Assembly: GCA_933210815.1 (NCBI GenBank)
Contig: OW119929.1
Span: 46,072,364-46,136,363 of the forward strand
Source of the DNA: Meta bourneti
Taxonomy: Eukaryota; Arthropoda; Arachnida; Araneae; Tetragnathidae
DNA: 64,000 nt
Direction of reading: 5' to 3'
Program-made: the position numbers and the translations under genes
In this document: positions 33,815 through 46,984 of the stretch, one piece after another
Numbering within the stretch: the stretch's first letter is position 1
Layout: each line of letters opens with the position of its first letter
Notes under the pieces: generated by a model
Told to the model about the DNA's origin: nothing
What the model saw: the letters and a program-made list of their open reading frames with translations, nothing else
Databases searched by the model: none

Positions 33815-34300
33815 CGTGCGGCAACAGCATCCCTCAACTAAACTGCAGTACTTCTAAGCAAAAGATTATTCATAATTCATTCATTAATTTCGTATGTTAC
33901 ATCAGACACTTTAAGCCAATTCCTATACTATCAGATATAGTCATACCTACAGTCTACCCTACATGACTTCTAACCAGTTTTGACCTTTTTACCAGTAGAA
34001 ACTTTCTCAGGATACTTCCAACCAATAGATATGGCAATGGAGTCATTAAAGTTGATGCAGCTAAAACAATATTACTCGGAAATCTCATGGCGCTCAGAGG
34101 GTTAATGCTTCTAATTATTTTCGTATGTTGCATCAGACACTTTAAGCCTATTCCTATACTTCGAAAATCAACGTACCCCATCAATCCGAATCGAAACGCA
34201 CCCGCCCTCAAGAACTTCACTTCCACTCTTACAAGTGCAGGCGTCAACAGCATCCCTCAGCTAAACTATAGAACTCCCTCGCAACAGATTATTCATCACT
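33815..34300. repeat. Nested direct repeats
   Basis: AACAGCATCCCTCAACTAAA (33821) recurs at 34247, and CGTATGTTACATCAGACACT (33891) recurs at 34122. A TATTCATCACTT/AAGTGATGAATA palindrome follows at 34291-34314. No gene recognised. Confidence 0.65.
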
Positions 34301-34773
34301 TCAAAAGTGATGAATAGTCTATGATCTCGAAGTACGCTGCACAAAAAGAGATTCATCACTCTTTCAGAAATCGTCCTGATCTCACATTCCGAGACAGCTT
34401 CGACTGTTCTCGAAAATCCGTGGGTTCATTCGCTCAAACTCTTACGAACGGCGCAAACCAATAAAAAGCGATATTAAAAAATATCACTCCACCAGGACAT
34501 AAAAAAAATTACATATCGTCAGGCGCCGCTTTGGGAGAGGGGTCGAGATGAATAGGGGATCTGGCGTGGGGGTGGATCAGACTTACCACGGTCGCTTTTA
34601 AAATTTCAAGAGTGTTTTGGAAAGATATTCCTATTTTCGACATGCAGCCATCAGAATTTCCCTATGAATAATGTAATGTCGGCGAAGACTCACTCATCGA
34701 AAAGGAAATTTTTCTCAGGGCTGTTTGATTCGCTTTTTCGAAATCTCCCCCTCCGTTTTATTTTCGCATTTAT

Positions 34774-35115
34774 TTACCGATTCCTTGCCATACGCATCGA
34801 AATCAATCGCAGCAACAAGTAGCCTCGATCATGGGCATCCCCAGCATATGCAGATTGCTTAAATCCATCTGTACGCAAATGAGAACATATAGATTTACTT
34901 ATTTTTTTACGATGGGTTTGAAGGGTGGACGCATATTTACTTAGGTGGATTGGATTTTTATTCACGTTGGTTACGGCATACACGTTTGCTGGCTCGGGAA
35001 CTGTAAGCCAGGACACATCAACGGGAGATGAGATTCTTTGCCTTTTCGGTTTTCTTTTGACATCGCTATTGATGTTTTGAATGATGCGATTCTTAAGATT
35101 GAGGCTTTGGTTCAA
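34774..35115 (-). other. Unrecognised 113-codon open frame
   Basis: A basic N-terminal half (VKRKPKRQR) is followed by ISSPVDVSWLTVPEPANVYA. It is one of very few frames outside mobile elements with protein-like composition and could be an exon of an unknown gene. There is no supporting domain, splice site or neighbour. Confidence 0.15.
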
Positions 35116-35730
35116 AATGCATTTGACTGGTTGCGGCCAAATCGAATTGGAAACGTTTCGTGTTTTCTACAAAACATCATCTAGATCTACTTATATAGAT
35201 GGCAAGGATGAAATGCAAATAGAGCTCTTTTACTTTTTGTCATACCATTTCTAGGCACGGATTTGTTTTTTATTTACACATTCACATAAATATAAAGATG
35301 TAAATAGCTAGGGAACATGGGGGGGCAATCTCATCTGGACCTCAAGAGATTGCATGTTTCCTAACTATATGGAAGATACAAAGGTAGACGCGGATTTTGA
35401 AGATGTCACAGTAAAATGAATTTGTGAATAAATTCCTTCCAAACAGTTCGGATTTCAGAAATCTATGAATAATTTATTGAACTTTTTAGGCTTTTTGAAG
35501 AGGTCTTTAAGTCATAATTTATTTCTAAAAGTTCATATCAAGCTGGGTCAGTTGGACATTGAAATAATTGAAAGGTTTTTCTCCTTGAAGTGAAAGAACT
35601 CCTCATTTTGAGTGAAATTACTTTGCGATCTTGAAATTTATTTCTATGCAAAAAAAATTTAGATGGCAATTACGATCTTGTATATAAAGTATGTGCGAAA
35701 TCTTATTCCTTCCGTTTCATTAGCGTTTAT

Positions 35731-35919
35731 TCACGTTGGCGTGGTGTGGGAATTTGGAGAGTGGAGTGCCAGATCAGGTGTTGACCTCGTCATCTGACCA
35801 CGGTTCGAAATGACGAGTGTTGTCTTTGGATATTTTCCTGAACCTGGACCGTCGCCAATAGCCATCATGCTATTGGCGACGGTCCAGTGCGAAGTTAATT
35901 CAATTACCTACCTACCTAC
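35731..35919 (+). mobile_element. SINE-A, 5'-truncated
   Basis: Flanked by CATTAGCGTTTAT (35718-35730) and CATTAGCATTTAT (35920-35932). Tail (CCTA)n. A perfect 17-bp hairpin sits in its 3' part. Confidence 0.82.
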
Positions 35920-36025
35920 CATTAGCATTTATAAGTGTTACATTTTTTAAATAGAGTTAAACTGAAGACGGATATCAATGCAGTTAAACTCAAGACTCAT
36001 CGGTAGATTTACCTTTCGTTTACTG

Positions 36026-36272
36026 TAGGCGGCTTCACACCAAGAGAATCCAGGTCAATCCGGAACAATCTGAATCCAGTAATAACTGTCTAATGGAGAT
36101 TCGAGAAAGTTGCTTCCATAAAAATTAATCTAGCTTATTCGTCTTAAAACCTTTCACACTGTCTGAATCTGGAGCGTTCCGCTTCAATGCACCCGAATCT
36201 TCGTTAATCAGTTTCTACAGGATTCAGATTGATTTGGATCGACTCGGATTCTATTGATGTGAAACGGCCTTA
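36026..36272. mobile_element. Hairpin MITE with ~50-bp terminal inverted repeats
   Basis: GGCGGCTTCACACCAAGAGAATCC...AATCTGAATCC on the left pairs with GGATTCAGATT...GGATTC...GTGAAACGGCC on the right. TA sits outside both ends. No gene. Superfamily undetermined. Confidence 0.7.
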
Positions 36273-36364
36273 CCTATACAATAAACAAACGTTAGGTTGT
36301 TTTCTGCCAAATCATTCCTTGCCTGAATGAATTCTCTTCCTATTTTATCCTAACAACGACTAAA

Positions 36365-36667
36365 GGTAGGTAAATGAATTAACGTCGCACTGGAGCAACA
36401 TAGCAGGCTATTGGCGACAGTCAGGGGTCAATCCCAAAGGGAAAGATCCGAGGACATCTCGTAACTTTGAACAACGGTCAGATGACGAGATAAACACTCG
36501 AGCTGGCACCTCACTGTCCAAACTTCCACACCACGCTAGCATGAGGACATTTGAGACCACGACAGATCTAACGTGAACCAGCCCTACATGCAGTCTTTGG
36601 TTGGATCGAGTTTTGAATTTCCAACCCTCCAGTTGGAAATCCTTCCAACAGCACTACCGCGGTTCTA
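36365..36667 (-). mobile_element. SINE-A
   Basis: Full-length minus-strand copy with duplication AACAACGACTAAA / AACAACTACTAAA (36352-36364, 36668-36680). Confidence 0.82.
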
Positions 36668-37573
36668 AACAACTACTAAAAACATCTAACTGGTACATTT
36701 CAAGCTTCAGGAACAGTACAGCTGAAAACGAAATAGCAGCAATTTTGAGATCAATTCTTGCCGTAAACCGCGTTCAAGATAACTGTGCATCCAACAAGGG
36801 GAACACTTGGAATATTAATCTGGAAGGAGCTCCGTTGGTATCGATTTAATTTTGTAGGTACATACTCTATTTTTGTGGGGGTTGTAATTTCAAATATACC
36901 GACCCAAGTAAACCACTGTGGAAAACCACGATTTTTTAAAAGTATTTCTTTGAAATGTAGAATAGTTATAGAGCGTGATACTAAACAAGATTTCGTGTGA
37001 TTTTACTAGCTGCTTTACTAGCTTTTACTATTACGGCTAGAAGCCCGTATTGAAGTAAAAGGTTGCTCACTTTTTATATTAATGGATAATATAAAATATT
37101 TTCAAAATGTAGCAGTTTTGTAAAATAAGATGAAAAATAATGGAGGTAGATTTATTGAATGAAGCTAGTAGAAAATGTTATACGTCTTCATATACGATTT
37201 CTTAAACAAATTAATGAATTAAATAAGGATGTTTTTACTTTTTTCATTTCTGGGAGGGGCTTAAGGTCCCCTTCCGTCAGTGCGCCCCTGATACATAGGG
37301 AGAAAAGAAATTTACTTTGCATTTTTTATCACTTGTCACATTTTAGGCAATGAATTTGCATGCAAACTACCTATTAATTAGCACTCTAAAATATGATTTA
37401 ATAAAAATGAGAATCCCAAATATATCATAATTATGCAATGCATAATTTTTATCTTAGCAAAAATAATAATTTAGTGGCAACTGCATGCTCATCTGTAAAA
37501 TGATCATATAGAAAAATTCAAAACCTCACAAATTTGGATTCGGGATTTGTCTTTAAAAAAGGGCCTTGAAAGA

Positions 37574-37795
37574 TTGCCTTGGCTCAATGGGTTCACCCAC
37601 TACGCTAGCAATCAGCGAGTTGTAGGTGGCGCAGGTTGTTCTTGTAACTTACCCCACGTGTATTTCTCTCCTCTTGTGTCAGTAAAATTTTCCTCCTGTG
37701 TTTATCCATTTCTTGACTGAGTATGTCTTGTATTTGACGCAGCTTGGTCAGAAATGGCTCCTAGTACCATAAAATCAAATCCAACCAAGCTACAA
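37574..37795 (+). mobile_element. SINE-B
   Basis: Head GCCTTGGCTCAATGGGTTCA, body with TTTCTCTCCTCTTGTGTCAG. The 3' end is near AAATCCAACCA. Confidence 0.72.
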
Positions 37796-40700
37796 GAATT
37801 TCCGCCACTTATCAGAGAATAAAAAATCTCAGATTTGGTACTCCATCCCAAACAATAAACTGGACAATTATGGAGGTCGCCCTATTCCTAACTTCGCAAG
37901 TGGCTGCATCAAAGCCACCATTCACCCCTCTTTCAGCTGTATATATATTTCCATTCATGCAACAAGTGCGGTAAAGCCCGAGGCCATGCTCGCATCCACC
38001 ATTATCCTGCCCACAGAAGGTGGCAATGAAAGGCAATCAGAAAAGAAATTAGTTTTTTCTTCCATTCCAGGGAAGGCATACAAGCAAGATTGAAATTACA
38101 AGGCAGCCAGTGGACCTTAATTTGCAGCTACTGGTCTTTCTTGAGGATGATTGAAGTGGCCAGTTCACGGCGCCATTAGAACACGTAATGTCTACATTGC
38201 CTCGGGGGTTGGTAGCGCAGAGGTGTCATGAACCCTTGAACGGTTTGACTCCCGCTTGATTACTTCACACGTGAGAATTTCGTCTTTTTTTGCAGAGGAG
38301 TCTTACTTATTTCGCTCTTTCTTTCTCGGCGTCTCTGCAAAGTTGTTTTATTTTCTAAAGAGATGAGATGTAACTGGCTGAGATTCCACTGAGGTAATTT
38401 AACTACAACATTACCAATTTCCAGACGGAAGTGGGCTCTTTATTTTCTTTTTTTAAAGTATAGTACTTAACATGGTTCAGATAATTTTTTATTGTATTAG
38501 CATTCCAAATTTGATTTACTGATAGTTTTTCTATGCGATCAGTCTTACTGTAGTGTTTATTTATGGTGATTGGTTTGGTTTGTCGAGCTACCGTCGTTTT
38601 CTACTACATGAATGGGATGCTAATTAGACCGTATGAGAGGTATTTTGAGTGTAAATAAACAAACAAGACGGTCTGCGAAGATTTTACTTCAGTTGTCCAA
38701 ATGTTGTGGCATGATACTTATTGCGGTTACCCTAAAATATAGTTTATCGCCGTTTTGGTGACGTTTGGCGTTTAATCTAATTCCTATTGAGTAATCAACT
38801 ACCATACATCCATTCGGAATTTATTATTTGGAATTTTTATTTGCGAAGTGCTGAAATCGTGTTCGAAAACAAACAAGTGACGTCACGTTCAGGATGGGCA
38901 CAGGAAACACGTTCCGTCGCAGAAACACTACCGTCACCTACATTTAGCTTAACCCAAATGCCTCTCATATGATTGGAATTCGGACAAACGAGAATTCTTA
39001 GTGGTTTCATTATGATGTATATTTATGAAAATTAGTTTTCATTTCTGTACAAGCACATTTTAAAGCTTTTATTTATAAAACTAGGAGTTTCCCCTCCATA
39101 ATTATGCTACGGACACCGTCAAATACGTGAATGGAATCCTCATGTACCATGTTGATCACTTACAATAACAATTACTGATTTCTATAAAACGAGGGGCATG
39201 TAATGTGTTTGGTTGTGTCGGTTGGTTTTTATGGAGCAAAGGGCTGTATTTGGGAAAGCTGCGCAAAAAAAGGTCATGTAATATGAAAAATGTACATGGT
39301 ATCAATCACTTTTGAAGGATGATGAAAAATTATCTGCATAACTTAAAACACAACTATTTGGAATGGTAAATTAAATCATAAATAAATTCTTTCACGTTTT
39401 GTTAGTCCTGTTTGTGTTAATGTTTTAGATATACAGTGTTTAATTATCTTTTTGTGCTTTTAACACTTTAAGACATTTAACAAAAATGCTTATGCTTTTC
39501 AAAGAAAAGTTTAGACAGCATTGTTTTCACTTACTCCATAAGATGTGAACAAAATAAAAGAACATAAACACCTAATGGAGGCAAGTACTCAAATCTTTGA
39601 CTTGTCAAATTATTCTTGTTCTTGGGCAGCAATTGTCAACTATTTTCATCCGTAGCGTACATAAATTAAAATACATACGAGTATATATCTTTTTAAAATA
39701 TTTTTAGAATAATTTATTTATGGCATTTTGTAATAAAAAATACTTCAAATTATTTAGAAAGGTATTACTTGAAATTATTTCTGGACGTACTTATCAAAAA
39801 CTAAACCGCGCTTTGAAATGAAATAAATCTTGCACTATTTATACCATTTCGCCATCCGTATGGCAAGCCAGTGCCATTCTTGAGGCACACCGGTTGAAAA
39901 TCACTGTTCTAGGGTATGGGAGAAGAAATGGACTATGGTATGGAGAAGGAGTATGGAACAGACTGAGAGGATCATGACCTCCATTAAGTGGTGGTAGATA
40001 AATGCTCAAATATCCAAGTTAAACTCACTCACGGATTCGAAACACCACGGAAGTTTCCCCCAACTCAAACAATCCTCCCCTGCATTTAGAAGCACAACCG
40101 GAGACATTCTCCTCTTCCGATTGATCCCCATCCTCCGAAACCTTTATCCTTTCTCAAGGACGCTTCCTCATGGTTATTCAGGGGGTGCAGCGGAAGATGG
40201 ATACCCCGCGGACAATGAATGTTTCATTGGATTCCATTCATATGCGGCCTAACGAAGCTTGAAATGATGAAAGGCGAGGAGCTAAATATCGGCTCCTCTT
40301 ACATAATTCATGACCGCTCGTTCTTCCTCTGCCATGGTCAGCGCTTTTATCCACTCGGCTGCTGCAGAGCGGCCAGAGGAAGCAATCATAAGATTAATCC
40401 AGTCACCAACGGCCTGGAAGCCAAGGCCGGCCCTCCCCCCGCGTTGCAGAAAGGGTGGGCCGTAGGAATAGGGCGTGATTCATGGACTGTCTGCACATTT
40501 TTATGGGCAGATAAGCTGAATTTATTTTCCCTCTCGTTGAGTTCAGGAGGGGGGTTGTAAATTGAATGATGCCCATAGTTATGGAATTATGTTAATGGAG
40601 TATAATGGGGAACTCTTATTTGTCTTCCGTAGTTTATTATTATTATAAGAGGTTACGATTTTGAAAGCGTGTGGGGAGAGTGTTTTAAAATGGTTTCCTG

Positions 40701-40976
40701 GGGCCTTGCTTGCAGAATCCAGGTCTTTCGTCTGGATAGCAGAAGTGTTGCTATTTTCTGTGCTACGGGGGGCTAGGTTAGTTGTTTGGGATGGGATTAT
40801 GGCGAAAGGGCCATATTGGAACAAGCTATGCCAAATACAGGAGAGACATAAAAGGAAAGTTTTTCTAGCATCATCGCACTCCCGTGGCGAGTGTCGTGAG
40901 ACACTGTACCCGTATAGATGAGTGTAGTAGGGTTGAATAGAGCATGTCACAGATTTGTCTTGTCTGTACAGAAAGT
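37796..40976. other. No gene recognised
   Basis: Mixed composition. A GC-richer patch at 40040-40560 carries frames of up to 113 codons without any recognisable domain. Confidence 0.5.
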
Positions 40977-41109
40977 CGTCATATGACCGTGGTTCAAAAT
41001 TATGAGGTGTTGTCCTCTGATCTTTCCTCTTGGAATTGATCCCTGACCGTCGCCAATAGCCCATTGTTTAACTCCAGTGATACAAAAATTTCAAGTTCCT
41101 ATCTACCTA
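40977..41109 (+). mobile_element. SINE-A, 5'-truncated
   Basis: 3' part only, with near-matching duplication TACAGAAAGT / TACAGAACGT (40967-40976, 41110-41119). Confidence 0.72.
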
Positions 41110-41384
41110 TACAGAACGTTATGGTATACCGCATATTAGTTGCATTATATCATACAATTATACTTTATATATAATATTCATATTAAAGTAAATCTCTTAG
41201 AGGATTATTTAAGTAGTGGTGAGTATAAATTTCACCATGCCAATAATTTTGACTCTCGAGCCCTTATTAGAATCAATGTTCCTGACCCAAGCGATTTAAA
41301 GGTGGTCGTCAGGTGTCTTCATATGCCATGGTGTTGTAAGGGAGCAGACTGTGATGAAGAGCAGAGGTGCACCGATTTCACCAT

Positions 41385-41497
41385 ATAAGCAATTACTGAC
41401 ACCCAAGAGAGAAACACACCAGAGTAAGTTACAGGAATCGAACCTGATTGCCTACAACTCGCAGGTTGCTAGAACGCACTGAGTCATGGCGGGCTTT
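41385..41497 (-). mobile_element. SINE-B, partial
   Basis: Head plus part of the body on the minus strand (GGAATCGAACCTG, CACTGAGTCATGGCGGGC). Confidence 0.65.
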
Positions 41498-44136
41498 GCA
41501 CAAATATGTGTGTCAGTTAAAGTTCAAAATTCTTAAATTGAGAGATGCGAATTAATTGAGAGTAGAAGCTATATTTAAGTAACTTATGCCTGTTAAAAGT
41601 TTGTTGGAAACCGTGATTTTCTATTTTAATGCTGTCAAATCGACCTACCTCTTTTTGGAAAATGGTAATCGGTTACCCTTTCTTCATCAAATTTATAAAA
41701 ATGTCGAAAAGGTGTCAAAAAATTATTTTCCTCACAACTTAAACGATGTTGGTATTTTTCAACGAAAGATAAATTGATTATTCTGGTCACTTTTTCAATC
41801 TGCAGTTAACCTATTCAACCCGAATTAGGTCGAGTAGTTCTGCTAGTAATAAAGGAATTTACTTAATTAAGCTTAAGAACAAAACAAAAAACGCACATGT
41901 AGACCTCTGAAATTAAGAGGTTAGACAGTGAAATTCTGATGACATTTTGAACTCTGACCCATACCTATCCTTGACCTCATGTCCATCTGCGACGAAGTAT
42001 TATCAGTATGAGTAGTTAAATAGAAAAGGAAACCAGAAAAAAAGCCTATAATTAATATTTCTACTGTTATGACAATTTAAACTTCGTCATCCTCACTGGA
42101 TCTGTCAAGCATGGCTTTGCATTTTGTTGATTTATAAAACCTGTCTTATACTTTTAAAGAGTAAACACTCAACGAGTCCCATTTTGTATAATTGCATGTG
42201 TAACTTGGAGTTGATTTGATCTTATGTGATTGAAGCACGAATATAGCCTCGTTCGGTTCTTGGTTGAATACTGTATCAAACACACCAGATTTAGATAATT
42301 GTAAGCATTTTCTAATGTTTATCGGTAGAATAAGAAATTATAGCTTAAAAACGTTTATCAAAAAGTCTACACTCGGTATAACCATTGCTTTAGCTTAAAG
42401 CCGACATTTAGGGGCAAGACAGCGTATTTGAAAGTTTTGAATCCACGATGTCGAGTAATTTAAAAAGAGCCTAAAGTATAGTTTAAATGTTTCGCCTTTG
42501 TTCTAAGCATCATCCTCTTTTTTTTTATGGAAGTTAAATTTCCTTAAAAACTATCCTTTACAGTTGAAACAAAGTTTTAAATAAAGACGGAGCCTTGTGC
42601 ACATAAAATTCACATTTATTTATAGTAGACATCATTCCAAGTCAAATGACACTTTTTGTTTGATTGCACGACTTCCGGGACGAGAATAAAAGGTGTTCGG
42701 ATACTTTTTGACCGACTGTACCAAGGGCGTATCAAAATCCTATCTCTGATCTTGCAATCTGAAATAGTCAATATGACCTTTTATAAGTGCTCATATAACG
42801 ACATTTGCATGGTACTGAGTAGTGGATATATCCAGAAATAAATCAATAACTTTTTATGTATATCAGTCATAAGACCCACTCTAGAGAGTACAAATCCGTG
42901 CGCGATTTCAATTTTAAACCAACTCATTAACTACGCTAGAGAGATTTCAGAGGAATAACGAGGCTCCAAGTCGAAAGTTTTAAGCGCGTTGTAAATCTTT
43001 TTTGAAATTTATATTTGTTCTGAAGAATAACCATCTTGATAGCACAGACAATGAAACCGCTTAATAAATTCTCTTCGGAGACGGAAGTTTCTTTTTTGAA
43101 ATTGAAACTGAGACACCACACATAGGGCGTGATTAATGTCCCCACCCCGGCAGTTTGTTGGTTATTCTCCCTAATCAGTGTCTTCTTTTAAAACCGAAAT
43201 TACTTATATAATTAGAAGCTACTCCATCTGCAAATACAAGGAGCATACGATGATTCATCCCGCTCTGCCAAGAGGACCTTTTGTTAAAGGTCCGTGTAAA
43301 ACGTTTTTACTTCCACATAAAAGCCCCAAAGATAAATAATACTCGCTTGAGCAAGCAGAGCAGCCTCTTCACAAAAGCTTTGAAACTGTTCTAAAGGGCT
43401 TTAAGTCAAGTCAAAAGGCTTATTTCGAGTGGACAAAAGATGCCGGAATGGCTGCATATAAAGACGACGGGGGGAATATGACGATTTCTGGGCACAGAAG
43501 ACTCACACAGGCGTGCTGCAGTGCTTGTAATTCAGTCGCTTACATGCATTCGAACAATGGGACCAACCCACCAATTAATAAACCTCTCGAATTTCCGCTG
43601 CTGAAAGGGTTTTGGCGGAGGATGTTTTTCTGTTGCAGAGGCACTGGGCTTGTTTTTTTGGCTGGAGTCCAAGGGGAAAGTGGTTTCAATGGAGATGTGT
43701 GTATGGGGGCCGAGGCAGTTAACATTAAGATGTGCCATTGTTTGGTGCCTATTAGATACTGTGAAGTAACAAAGAGCGCATTTTGAGTTAAAAGCGGGAT
43801 TGTATGTAATTGAAAGTGAGGGTTTTTGGACTCGTGGAAGTTCCCTTCCACGACACTGGTACTGAAAGGAGTGTAAAATGGCTATTCTGTAAAATCTCGG
43901 TCAATATTTAATGTTGGCCAAAAAGTTGTTTTAGCGCTGAGAAAAATTAACTGTCTCGGATACTGCTTATGGTTTTTTAGCAGCTACAAGCGTATCAGCT
44001 TTTTTTTTGAAGAATTGTTGCATTCATATTAGCAGTTGTTTAATTGCAAAGTTTTCGCTTTTGCAAATGTTATTTTTTGCCGATGATAATTCTGGGTGTC
44101 TTATTAAAATATGTCTGCAGATCCTGATTTTGAATA
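41498..44136. other. No gene recognised
   Basis: Apart from the Tc1/mariner-like end at 42684 nothing is identifiable. The opposing frames at 43448-43851 overlap each other and lack domains. Confidence 0.5.
42684..42720 (-). repeat. Tc1/mariner-type terminus
   Basis: On minus it reads TA CAGTCGGTCAAAAAGTATC, like many Tc1/mariner ends. No second end or transposase is visible nearby. Confidence 0.45.
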
Positions 44137-44448
44137 TTAACTCTACAATTGGTTTTGGCAGGATATTTCGTCCATCAAGATCTGACTAATTTTGCTAATG
44201 ATGAGATATCTCGTCATCAAGTTATTGCCGAATATTTGATAGAGATCAATATCTGGTCTGTTATCTTATAATTACGAGATATCTCGTCCATCAAGATATG
44301 GTCTGTTATCTCCTAATTACGAGATATCTTGTCCATCAAGATATGGTCTGTTATCCTCTAATTACGAGATATCTCGTCCATCAAGATCTGGTCAGTTTTG
44401 TTGATGAAGAGATGCCTCGTCCAGACAATCAACCACCAGGAGGGTTGA
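44137..44448. mobile_element. TTAA-type MITE with a 45-bp internal array (copy 2)
   Basis: Left end TTAACTCTACAATTGGTTTT, right end AACCACCAGGAGGGTTGA. Inside, ATTACGAGATATCTCGTCCA recurs at 44271, 44316 and 44361, exactly 45 bp apart. More diverged units lie on both sides. Each unit holds the palindrome CGAGATATCTCG. Confidence 0.75.
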
Positions 44449-46671
44449 ACATTCAGTAGAGCTCAATCTTCTGGTTCCTAATTTTCAATCATTATGAGAG
44501 ATTTTAGGTTTTAACAGCTTTCAAACAGATTAAAGTGTCTTAAAAGTTTAATAGCTATGCGGATGAAAATTTTCTTAATGGGATACGTAATAAAAGTTGC
44601 CTATAGGAAACACGTGTTAAATTACAAATTAAATTATGTTCTAAATTGTTCATCAAGGATATTACGAATTGCTGGAAAAGAGTATTTTCAAAAATCGCAG
44701 AATATTGCATTCAACAGAAATTTATTGTTTTAATATAATGTAAGATGAATTATTTGGCGTATCAAACTAAAGGAATCGGAATAATTAACAAATAGATACT
44801 ATTAAGGTATTACAAAAGTATTTTCATTATAATCAAAGAGTATTAAGGAAAGGTAAAATATTTTTGGAAGAATACTGTTTGAGTGTTAAAATGAAATGCA
44901 CTATATAACTTCATGGGGAGCGTGCAATTTATTCAAAACCAGTTAATAATTCACAAGCATATAAGAAGACTTATGTCTCCCGACTGAATTCTGTCACTGT
45001 CGTTTTAAATATAAGAGAATTCGATTTGCGAGATATCCTTCAGTTAAGAGCAGAGCAACACTTTAATTATCGATGAAGTTTTAATACCGATTTCTGTTTG
45101 TTTCATCTCGTCGAAAACTTCGGGACAGCTCAGCATTTTTCTTTCAACCGTTGCCCGGAGGTGCCCTACACCTCTTTCGCAAGCACCATCAATAATTCCA
45201 ACAATGATGTCGTTACCGAGCACAAACTTTTATGCAGCTAATTATCTGCACTTAAAACGGTTCCCCCCGCTCTTTGCTCGGGGTTAATTCCCCTTCTTTT
45301 TACGTAGTCTAAGAGACTCTAATCGCCGAAGATGCAGAGTGTTCCGGCAAAGTTTGCCTTTTGTCAGAGATCCCATTTGGAGTCAGTCCTCCAGGCGACT
45401 ACTGCATCGAAGCCTAATTGACCGTAATGTCAGCACATTTAAAATAAATGCAGCTTTTTCTCGAGAAAGTCGCGCACGAGGCAAAACAACAAAAAAGGTC
45501 GCGCAGCGAGAGGGGGGGGGGGGTTGAAAGTTTTCGCAAAAATGCCTCCATGCATTCGGGTAATTGTCGGCGAAAGCGTATTTTCCCAGATCCCTCTTCC
45601 TCCGGCTCCTGGTGACATTAGAAGAGGAAAGGCGTCGAGGGCTAGTCGCGAAGTAGAAAATGCTCCCGTCAACGACGATATGCTAAATCGCGTCCCTGAT
45701 GCTGCATCAAGCCGGCAATCATCAAAGAGCTCGGTGTAAACAGGGCGATGCGTTTGGACGCCATGGCACTTAAACCCAAGCCATTGCCTTCTAATGGGGA
45801 GAGATGGGGCGGACTGACGACGTAGGAGAGGGATTATTAAGGAATAAAAGGGGAAATAACAGAGCGCGCCGACTGGGAATAGCTATCCATCTACCCTGCT
45901 GCCGTCAAACGAAAGAACAGAAGCAAATGAATAAAAAACAACAACGGCATTACTGAGAGAGGGACACATTTCCATCGTCTGGTGTTGCAGCTCAAAGAGC
46001 ATCCTTGATTTGCTACAAAACAGTCAATGGAGAACAACTTTCTTGTTTTGCTACGGAGTTGGGCAAGTGTTGTGCGTCAAGTAAAAGAGAATTTTGAGGA
46101 CTCTTGTTTAATCAGTAATTTGATGTTCAGAAGTTTTGAGTGAGGGCGTTTTCCCGAGTCCGGGAAACTGGAGAAAGAAGCCGGAGTGATGGGAGGGAGA
46201 GGGGGAAAGGATTGTGTATTAGGAGATAATTCCATCCGAGGAAAAGTTCAAAGGGAAGAGAGAAGCGGGGACTTTCTTTTCCTGATCACTGTTAAGAACA
46301 CTGTCCTCTGTGAAATATTCATCCTTCAGCGAAGAAATAATTAGTGCCAGTTTTTAGCAATATTGAATTTGCGTTAAGCACGGCAATTCAGTTGGGGAAT
46401 TTATCACAAAGTAGTTCATTACTTACGTTTAGATTGATAAAGTTTGTTTCTAACCATACGAACTACCTGGAGTTACGATTAAAAAGCGAATTCTTCCATG
46501 TATGATAGAATGCTAACAGATTTCAATTTCTCATATTTGAATGCTCGATCAAACTAATGCGTCTATTTTGCTATGTACAATAATTTTTTAATCTTCATTA
46601 TTCGTTTTCTGTTCCACAATCAAAACTGCTGACTGATAATAGGGCAGTACATGACGTAAATATTTATTAAA
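44449..46671. other. No gene recognised
   Basis: Includes a GC-richer patch at 45100-46300 with a G run (45513-45524). It could be regulatory or an untranslated exon, but no coding signal was seen. Confidence 0.45.
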
Positions 46672-46686
46672 CCCAGTACAAACAGG

Positions 46687-46896
46687 GCCCGTCGTGGCTC
46701 AGTGGGTATACCCACTGCGCTAGTTACCTTCAAGCTGTAGGCGGTACAGATTCGATTCCTGTCAGGTGCATTCCTCTCCTCTCTGTCAATAAAACTTTCA
46801 TTGTGTGTGTATCTATTACTTGATATTGTATGTCTTGTGTCTGGGGCAGCATGACCAAATATGGCCCTTGCACAATAAACCCCTAAAAGCAGTCAG
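46687..46896 (+). mobile_element. SINE-B, full-length copy
   Basis: This is the best copy of the family. The head CGTCGTGGCTCAGTGGGTAT looks tRNA-derived with B-box GATTCGATTCC, then comes a body ending AATATGGCCCTTGCACAATAAACCC. A 15-bp exact duplication CCCAGTACAAACAGG (46672-46686, 46897-46911) shows LINE-style insertion. It contains no protein gene and would be transcribed by RNA polymerase III. Confidence 0.88.
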
Positions 46897-46984
46897 CCCA
46901 GTACAAACAGGTACAAACGACAAATAAAAATAGGAACCTGATACATGATGGACGTTCTATGAAGTTCGTGTGCTTGGTCTTGTG

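Noticed and set aside
33541..34600. BEL/Pao 5' LTR
   Set aside because: No matching sequence found beyond the 3' end at about 16.4 kb, and no clear TG...CA pair or primer-binding site.
43448..43851. Possible gene of about 110 codons
   Set aside because: Frames on opposite strands of similar length with no domain and no consistent codon use.
45339..45739. Possible exon in the GC-richer patch
   Set aside because: Frames on both strands overlap, none has a domain, and a G run breaks them.
46687..46760. Functional tRNA gene
   Set aside because: The tRNA-like part is the head of a full SINE-B with its own target duplication.
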